From an uncultured Oscillospiraceae bacterium (lineage in GTDB: Bacteria > Bacillota > Clostridia > Oscillospirales > Ruminococcaceae), in NCBI GenBank assembly GCA_910588145.1, contig CAJUPO010000001.1:124001-188000 (forward strand): 64,000 nt of DNA, written 5' to 3'. The notes under the pieces are model-generated. The model did not search any database, was not told where the DNA came from, and saw nothing but the letters and a program-made list of their open reading frames with translations. Positions 59,328-64,000 of this stretch are shown piece after piece; position 1 is the first letter of the stretch; the number at the start of each line of letters is the position of its first letter. The position numbers were made by a program, and so were the translations under genes.

Positions 59328-59610
59328 ATTTATATTATTTTATTTTCTTTAAATAAATATCCTTCCATTTGTTTCAAATTTAATGTCATTTTGAATCGTT
59401 ACACTTATGACAAGTTTCTAATAAGAACTGTACTTGATTCTAAGTATATTTGAAAAAGATATGATGAATAGTTTAGGAGGAGCATAATTTCATATGGGGA
59501 AAAATTATATAGATATATGGTATCAGAACTCTTAAGTTATGGAATGGAGGAGATGATAAGATAGGTCTGTTTATCGGAAGTATTTGATTCAGGCTCTATA
59601 CTAAAAAAAG
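59328..59610 (+). other. Intergenic region with orphan ribosome binding sites
   Basis: About 280 bases between the tRNA and the next promoter. AGGAGG at 59476 is followed by very short ORFs only (for example ATG 59494, 13 codons). Another frame gives about 27 codons without a normal start. No gene is called; these may be relics. Confidence 0.3.
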
Positions 59611-59639
59611 TTGACAGCAAAAGAGATAAAATGTATAAT
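59611..59639 (+). promoter_or_regulatory. Promoter of the unknown dockerin gene
   Basis: TTGACA (59611-59616), 17 bases, TATAAT (59634-59639), perfect consensus. Confidence 0.88.
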
Positions 59640-59666
59640 AATAAAAAAATGCAAAGAGGTATATCT

Positions 59667-60302
59667 ATGAAAAAAGTTTTTAAGAAGATGAGCGCAGCTA
59701 TAGTATCTGGATTAATGTGTACTGTTCCGGCATTAAAAATTAATTCAGCTATAGCAGAGGAAACAGAAAAGAAGAATACATATATAGTATGCAATACTGC
59801 TCAGGACAGCAATATTGCATACTTTGATTTTGAGTTTATTTTTTCCTCGAAAGTAACTGCTGAAAAAAGCATTGCCACTACACTTTGTAATTCAGGATAC
59901 TTTCGTTCAAATGTAGTTGGCAATAGAATCCAAAGCACTTATAACGGTGATGCTATAGGTTCAAAGGGAATATTAACTACTACAAAATTTATTGCACCAA
60001 TTGATACAAAAAGCATATTTGATGAAATTGAATATCGTGCTGTTATCAGAAACGAAAATAATATTTCACTGTCGCCAACCGCTATTACAGTCAAATCTAT
60101 TTTGTTGGGTGATGCTAACCAGGATGGTGTTGTTGATGACAATGATGTCAGCGCAATCAATAAATATCTTATAAGTTCAACAAAGTTTCCTTTATCTGAA
60201 GACGGATTGTTGGCAGCTGATGTAAATATGGACGGAAAGATTGACAGCAAGGATTCAATGAGTATATCAAATTATAATCTTGGCGTTTTCAATCATTTTT
60301 AA
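59667..60302 (+). CDS. Small secreted dockerin protein of unknown function
   Basis: The 211-residue protein has a signal peptide (about 1-30), a beta-rich domain (about 36-145) and a dockerin (about 147-206) with calcium loops DANQDGVVDDND and DVNMDGKIDSKD. The N-terminal domain shows alternating hydrophobics (IAYFDFEFIFSS) and the ending 'ITVKSILLGDAN', resembling cohesin-like or structural modules of cellulosome proteins, but I do not assign it to a family. There is no catalytic motif. Start ATG 59667 is set by AAAGAGG; an earlier in-frame ATG lies inside the promoter. It may be a structural or targeting component. Confidence 0.75.
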   Translation: MKKVFKKMSAAIVSGLMCTVPALKINSAIAEETEKKNTYIVCNTAQDSNIAYFDFEFIFSSKVTAEKSIATTLCNSGYFRSNVVGNRIQSTYNGDAIGSKGILTTTKFIAPIDTKSIFDEIEYRAVIRNENNISLSPTAITVKSILLGDANQDGVVDDNDVSAINKYLISSTKFPLSEDGLLAADVNMDGKIDSKDSMSISNYNLGVFNHF

Positions 60303-60391
60303 TTTAATAATATTTTAAATTAGTATATTGGTAAAGAGTGTTTTATTTCTTTTGTAATCCTGATAAAGTATATAAAAAGTTTTTAGTTCTA

Positions 60392-60420
60392 TTGCAAAAA
60401 TGTATTAATTATGCTATAAT
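60392..60420 (+). promoter_or_regulatory. Promoter of the GH9 gene
   Basis: TTGCAA (60392-60397), 17 bases, TATAAT (60415-60420), 32 bases before the start codon. Confidence 0.75.
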
Positions 60421-60452
60421 AAAAGTAATTTGAAAATTTGGGAGGGAATTAA

Positions 60453-62747
60453 ATGACTAAATTTAAACGCATACGTACTTTATTGTTAGGGACGTGCATT
60501 ACAGCTTCGATTCTGGGGTCTCCGTCAGCAATGCAGAAAGTAAGCGCAGCCGAGGATTACAGTAATTTTGCAAAAGCTTTGCAGTATTCTATGTATTTTT
60601 ATGATGCAAATATGTGCGGTACAGATGTCAGTGAAAATACACGCTATACATGGCGCGGGGATTGCCATACATATGATGCCAAGCTGCCCCTTGATACAGT
60701 AAATACAAATTTACCGGCAGAGTTTATAAGTAAGTATAAGGATGTACTTGATCCTGACGGAGATGGCTGTGTTGATGTTTCAGGCGGATACCATGACGCA
60801 GGGGATCATGTTAAGTTCGGACTTCCTGAGGCATATACAGCTTCAACTCTCGGCTGGGGATATTATGAATTTCGTGATGCTTATGTTAAAACAGGTCAGG
60901 ATGACCATATTGAAACTATTTTAAGGTATGTGAACGATTACTTTATGAGATGTACGTTCCGTGATGGTAACGGAGATGTTGTGGCTTTTTGCTATCAGGT
61001 AGGGGATGGGGATATTGACCACTCTTACTGGAATGCTCCGGAAATTGATTCGATGGAAAGAAAAGGCTGGTTTGCAACAGCAAATCTGCCAACAACAGAT
61101 TGTGTTGCCAACACTGCCGGTTCACTTGCGGCAAATTATCTGAATTTTAAGGATACTGATCCGTCATATGCCGAAAAATGTCTTGACTATGCAAAGGCAC
61201 TTTTTAAATTTGCAGAGTCTAATGATAAGATAAAGGGTGCGTCTGAGGACGGTCCTAAGGGCTATTATGGTTCTTCAAAATACGAGGATGACTATTGCTG
61301 GGGCGCTATGTGGCTCTATATGGCTACAAAGGACGATCATTATCTTGAGGAAGCTTTGGGACTGCTGGGAAATGATTATTATGCTCCTCCGACCTATGTT
61401 CACTGCTGGAATGATGTGTGGACTGGTACGCTGTGTCTTATCTCTGAATGCAATGATAAGGAAAACGGCAGACTGCTTGAAATTTATAAAAGACTCAGCG
61501 GAAAAAATGAATATGAAATACAGGATTTCTGGAGTACTATAGAAAAGCAGTTACAGAATGCGATTTCGGGAAGCTTAGGAAAAACAATTACACCTCAGGG
61601 ATATTTATTTATTGATGTATGGGGTTCAGCAAGATATAATACAGCAGCTCAGCTTGCAGCACTTGTATTTGATAAATATAACGGCAATAAGCCGACGAAG
61701 TACAGCGACTGGGCAAAGGGACAGATGGAATATCTGCTTGGAAAAAACAATGACAGCAAGGCATATGTGGTTGGATACAATGAAAATGCTGTCAAGTATC
61801 CTCACCATCGTGCATCATCGGGACTTTCTAAATGTGAAGATACATCAGAACAGAAGCATGTTCTTTACGGTGCTCTTGTAGGCGGTCCCGGACAAAATGA
61901 CGAGCATATTGACACAACAGCAGATTATATTTATAATGAAGTAACAATAGATTATAATGCGGCTTTTGTAGGAGCATGCGCCGGACTTTATAATTTTTAC
62001 GGCAATGATTCTATGACTGTTACACCGGACTTTCCGCCTCCGGATAAAGGCACGGGTGAAGAGGGCGGTTCAAACGATTATTGGGTTGAAGGCTTTTATA
62101 CTGAGCAGGTACAAAGCGGAGGAAGAGGCTGTACAGAGCTTACACTTTATGTAAATACAAATTCTGTTCAGGCGCTTAAAGATATTTCTGTAAGATATTA
62201 TTTTAGTACAGCAGGAATGACTAACATTTCAAGCATACAATTAATGCAGACCTACGACCAGGTAGAGATGGAAACAAGCTTTGACGGCGTTCTGACTGGT
62301 CCGACTCAGTATAAAGATGATATTTACTATGTTGAAGTAAAATGGGACGGTTATCCTGTTGCAAATTCAAATAAAAAATTCCAATTCCTCATAGGCTCGT
62401 GGAGTGATTCTTGGAATACTGATGACGACTGGAGTCTTCAGGGATTAAAGAAGGTTGACGATAATCTTTACGACGGAGAAATGTCTAAGTCTGAAAACAT
62501 TTGCGTATATTCAAACGGCGTACTTATCGGCGGAACAGAGCCTGACGGCACAACTCCAGGTCAAACAGGAATAAAGGGTGATGTAAACGGAGATAAAATT
62601 GTAAATTCTCCTGATATTGTAATGCTTAATAAGTATCTGTCAAACAGCATTACTAAGGTTACAAACAGTGACGCGGCCGATATAAACGGAGATGGGGCAG
62701 TAAATATCTTTGATGCGGTACTTCTGCGTAGAATGCTTCTTTCCTGA
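60453..62747 (+). CDS. Secreted GH9 cellulase with CBM3 module and dockerin
   Basis: The 764-residue protein has a signal peptide (about 1-33), a GH9 catalytic domain (about 35-515), a CBM3-like module (about 528-690, starting YWVEGFYTEQVQSGG) and a type-I dockerin (about 702-762). Catalytic Asp115 and Asp118 lie in GGYHDAGDHVKFG; the acid is Glu496 in NEVTIDYNAAF; PHHRASSG is the other family signature. GH9 joined to a CBM3 is the theme of processive endoglucanases, which act on crystalline cellulose. GGGAGG precedes the ATG. Confidence 0.95.
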   Translation: MTKFKRIRTLLLGTCITASILGSPSAMQKVSAAEDYSNFAKALQYSMYFYDANMCGTDVSENTRYTWRGDCHTYDAKLPLDTVNTNLPAEFISKYKDVLDPDGDGCVDVSGGYHDAGDHVKFGLPEAYTASTLGWGYYEFRDAYVKTGQDDHIETILRYVNDYFMRCTFRDGNGDVVAFCYQVGDGDIDHSYWNAPEIDSMERKGWFATANLPTTDCVANTAGSLAANYLNFKDTDPSYAEKCLDYAKALFKFAESNDKIKGASEDGPKGYYGSSKYEDDYCWGAMWLYMATKDDHYLEEALGLLGNDYYAPPTYVHCWNDVWTGTLCLISECNDKENGRLLEIYKRLSGKNEYEIQDFWSTIEKQLQNAISGSLGKTITPQGYLFIDVWGSARYNTAAQLAALVFDKYNGNKPTKYSDWAKGQMEYLLGKNNDSKAYVVGYNENAVKYPHHRASSGLSKCEDTSEQKHVLYGALVGGPGQNDEHIDTTADYIYNEVTIDYNAAFVGACAGLYNFYGNDSMTVTPDFPPPDKGTGEEGGSNDYWVEGFYTEQVQSGGRGCTELTLYVNTNSVQALKDISVRYYFSTAGMTNISSIQLMQTYDQVEMETSFDGVLTGPTQYKDDIYYVEVKWDGYPVANSNKKFQFLIGSWSDSWNTDDDWSLQGLKKVDDNLYDGEMSKSENICVYSNGVLIGGTEPDGTTPGQTGIKGDVNGDKIVNSPDIVMLNKYLSNSITKVTNSDAADINGDGAVNIFDAVLLRRMLLS

Positions 62748-62853
62748 TCTAATTTTAAAATTAAAATTTAAATATTGAAATGCGCCCCTTTTGCTGGACA
62801 ATGCGGTATAATAAAAATATACCGCAATTGAACTAACGAAAGGGGACATTTTT

Positions 62854-62913
62854 ATGCCCAAAGGGAAACCAAACAAACGGTACGAAGTTGCATTCAGACG
62901 TAACACTGCATAA
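62854..62913 (+). pseudogene. IS3-family transposase OrfA fragment
   Basis: ATG 62854 follows AAAGGGGA and reads 19 codons, MPKGKPNKRYEVAFRRNTA, then stops. The first residues match the common start of IS3/IS150 OrfA proteins; the rest of the gene is deleted. It is unlikely to make a functional protein. Confidence 0.7.
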
Positions 62914-62914
62914 C

Positions 62915-62947
62915 AAAAGCGACCAAGATTACACTTAGTCGCTTTTT
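62915..62947 (+). terminator. Hairpin terminator inside the IS remnant
   Basis: AAAAGCGAC / GTCGCTTTT, 9 pairs with a 14-base loop and a short T-run. Confidence 0.6.
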
Positions 62948-62962
62948 ATAACTTTTTGGGGG

Positions 62963-62985
62963 CAGTTCAAAGCAGAACTGTTTTT
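62963..62985 (+). terminator. Second terminator past the IS remnant
   Basis: CAGTTC / GAACTG with a 6-base loop followed by TTTTTATTTT; it overlaps the right end of the IS remnant and probably also ends the GH9 transcript, for which no nearer terminator was seen. Confidence 0.55.
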
Positions 62986-62990
62986 ATTTT

Positions 62991-63254
62991 TTAATTAGTG
63001 CTTTCACTTTTATAAGTAGTTTCAAGCCATTTAATCATGTTATCAAATCCCTCCTGAGTCAGAGGAAATTTTTCTTCATGCTCTATATCAGCAAGATTGG
63101 AACAGAGCATACCATGCCATGTAAGTACTGTTATCTCCCCGCCCTTAGGAATGATTTTATAATTGAATTTATTTAAGCTTCCGGTAAAGATATTTCCGCA
63201 CTGATAAAAATAAAAATTCCGCAGATCAAAAATTTCTGAAGCACTTGTTCCCAT
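62991..63254 (-). CDS. Hypothetical protein next to trpA
   Basis: An 87-residue soluble protein with no signal or membrane segment and no motif I recognise; residues are mixed, with a Trp-His and a Cys pair. It starts 9 bases after the trpA stop, so it is probably translated from the trp transcript. It may be a small accessory protein; function is unknown. Confidence 0.55.
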   Translation of the reverse strand: MGTSASEIFDLRNFYFYQCGNIFTGSLNKFNYKIIPKGGEITVLTWHGMLCSNLADIEHEEKFPLTQEGFDNMIKWLETTYKSESTN

Positions 63255-63263
63255 AATAACTCC

Positions 63264-64000
63264 TTAGCTGTCAATAGCCTGTCTTAGGTCCGATGTTAGC
63301 TTTCCAATTTCAGCAACTGAATCCTTACCGTGTTTTCCTACTATATCTACAATAGCGCTTCCAACAATTATTCCGTCGCAGTATTTTTTTATTTCAGCCG
63401 CTTGCTTTGCTCCTGAGATACCAAAGCCGATAGCGCATGGAATATCTGTATATTTTTTAATTTCGGAAATAAAACTTTCAAAATCTGTTTTAAATGCAGA
63501 ACGCATTCCAGTTACGCCGTTTGATGAAACGCAGTATACAAATCCTCTGGCGTCCTTGGCTATTTTTTCTATTCTGTCGGCGGAGGCAGGAGTGATAAGA
63601 CTGATTGATATTACATTATTTTTATCAGCCGCATCCTTGATTTCATCTCTTTCTTCATATGGCAGATCCGGAACAATGACGCCGTCTATTCCGACTTCGG
63701 CACATTTTTCAAAGAATCTTTCTGTGCCGAATCCGAAAATTGAATTCATATACATCATGAAAATCAAAGGCACGTCAGTTTTTTTACGAAGTCTTTCTGC
63801 CATTTCAAATGTTCCGGCAAGAGTTGTTCCGCCGATAAGCGCCCTTTGGCTTGCCGCCTGAATAACGGGTCCTTCTGCAATAGGATCAGAAAAGGGAATA
63901 CCGATTTCAATAATATCTGCTCCTGAGTCAATCATTTCAAGGACGGCTGCCTCTGTTGTTTCATAGCCTCCGTCACCGCAGGTAATATATGTGATAAGGG
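63264..64000 (-). CDS. trpA: Tryptophan synthase alpha subunit, 5' end cut by the window
   Basis: TrpA splits indole-3-glycerol phosphate and passes indole to TrpB. The frame stays open from the edge: the first complete codons give LITYITCGDGGYETTEAAV. The catalytic Glu is in IIEIGIPFSDP. The second catalytic Asp of the E. coli enzyme (in LADGP) is Glu here (IAEGPVIQ), a change I believe is common in related Clostridia. The phosphate site GFGISGAKQAAEI and the end GIIVGSAIVD are present. Other trp genes should lie beyond the edge. Confidence 0.95.
   Translation of the reverse strand, partial: LITYITCGDGGYETTEAAVLEMIDSGADIIEIGIPFSDPIAEGPVIQAASQRALIGGTTLAGTFEMAERLRKKTDVPLIFMMYMNSIFGFGTERFFEKCAEVGIDGVIVPDLPYEERDEIKDAADKNNVISISLITPASADRIEKIAKDARGFVYCVSSNGVTGMRSAFKTDFESFISEIKKYTDIPCAIGFGISGAKQAAEIKKYCDGIIVGSAIVDIVGKHGKDSVAEIGKLTSDLRQAIDS

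Larger units (their letters stand above)
62776..62969 (+). mobile_element. Remnant of an IS3-family insertion sequence
   Basis: The 194-base segment has terminal inverted repeats TGAAATGCGCCCC (62776-62788) and GGGGGCAGTTCA (62958-62969), matching at 10 of 12 positions when one is reversed. Inside is a broken transposase OrfA start and a small hairpin. Almost all of the transposase genes are gone. No target-site duplication is evident. Confidence 0.65.

Noticed and set aside
59494..59535. 13-codon ORF behind AGGAGG in the gap after tRNA-Gln
   Set aside because: Too short, spacing too long, and no recognisable product; kept only as a note on the intergenic region.
59631..59666. Upstream in-frame ATG of the small dockerin gene
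   Set aside because: The ATG lies inside a perfect promoter; the start at 59667 has a ribosome binding site and a proper signal peptide.

Overview
The window looks like chromosomal DNA of a cellulosome-forming Ruminococcus-type Firmicute (Oscillospiraceae). Three things point there. Four secreted proteins end in, or contain, type-I dockerin repeats (a GH5 cellulase, a PL1 pectate lyase, a GH9 cellulase and an unknown protein). The complete S10-spc-alpha ribosomal gene cluster is in Firmicute order and uses zinc-type S14 and L36. IspH is fused to ribosomal protein S1, as in many Clostridia. The sequence is AT-rich, with strong AGGAGG ribosome binding sites and near-consensus TTGACA-N17-TATAAT promoters. 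I do not assign a species.

Layout. 1-1072: two minus-strand genes (a cut lipoprotein and an XRE regulator). 1307-4059: a plus-strand run of a histidine phosphatase, a DUF975-like membrane protein, an RluA pseudouridine synthase and LuxS. 4235-5500: an M23 cell-wall peptidase. 5563-21475: the S10-spc-alpha cluster from rpsJ to rplQ, with a consensus promoter, a structured leader ending in an attenuator-like terminator, and hairpins in all of its longer spacers. 21485-23805: MarR regulator plus glycogen branching enzyme. 23850-25736: GH5-dockerin. 25767-27487: tcdA and bioB on the minus strand. 27722-29015: a tandemly duplicated DUF4190/DUF2752 unit whose first DUF2752 copy is broken. 29151-32069: RICIN-PL1-RICIN-RICIN-dockerin pectate lyase. 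32168-37193: a MacAB-like ABC exporter with two different adaptors.

37291-41786: tepA, ylzJ, uppP and ftsK/spoIIIE. 41804-46019: YgiQ radical SAM protein, ComEC-like MBL hydrolase, DUF3006 protein and a BaiN-type flavoprotein. 46042-49251: cmk, plsC and the ispH-rpsA fusion, which has a strong in-frame internal start exactly at the IspH/S1 junction. 49317-51149: an SGNH lipoprotein and, convergent to it, a secreted unknown protein. 51342-56623: an MMPL transporter and a Leu/Gly heptad-repeat protein, divergent from a TetR regulator across an intergenic region holding three copies of one inverted repeat. 56752-57171: Hsp20. 57232-57542: a short agrD-like pheromone precursor, with no agrB or agrC in the window, preceded by two direct repeats of LytTR type. 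58091-58999: diacylglycerol kinase family protein. 59223-59298: tRNA-Gln(CTG). 59667-62747: a dockerin protein of unknown function and a GH9-CBM3-dockerin cellulase. 62776-62969: remnant of an IS3-type element. 62991-64000: a small unknown gene and the 3' part of trpA on the minus strand.

How the parts fit: the dockerin enzymes would be secreted and docked on scaffoldins encoded elsewhere to attack cellulose and pectin. glgB stores the resulting sugar as glycogen. The rest is core translation, envelope and isoprenoid metabolism. The most novel-looking items are the agrD-like gene with its own candidate operator (the predicted ring would be closed by serine rather than cysteine), the internal S1 start inside ispH-rpsA, the duplicated and decaying DUF4190/DUF2752 unit, and an ABC-exporter adaptor with a globular domain inserted in its coiled coil.
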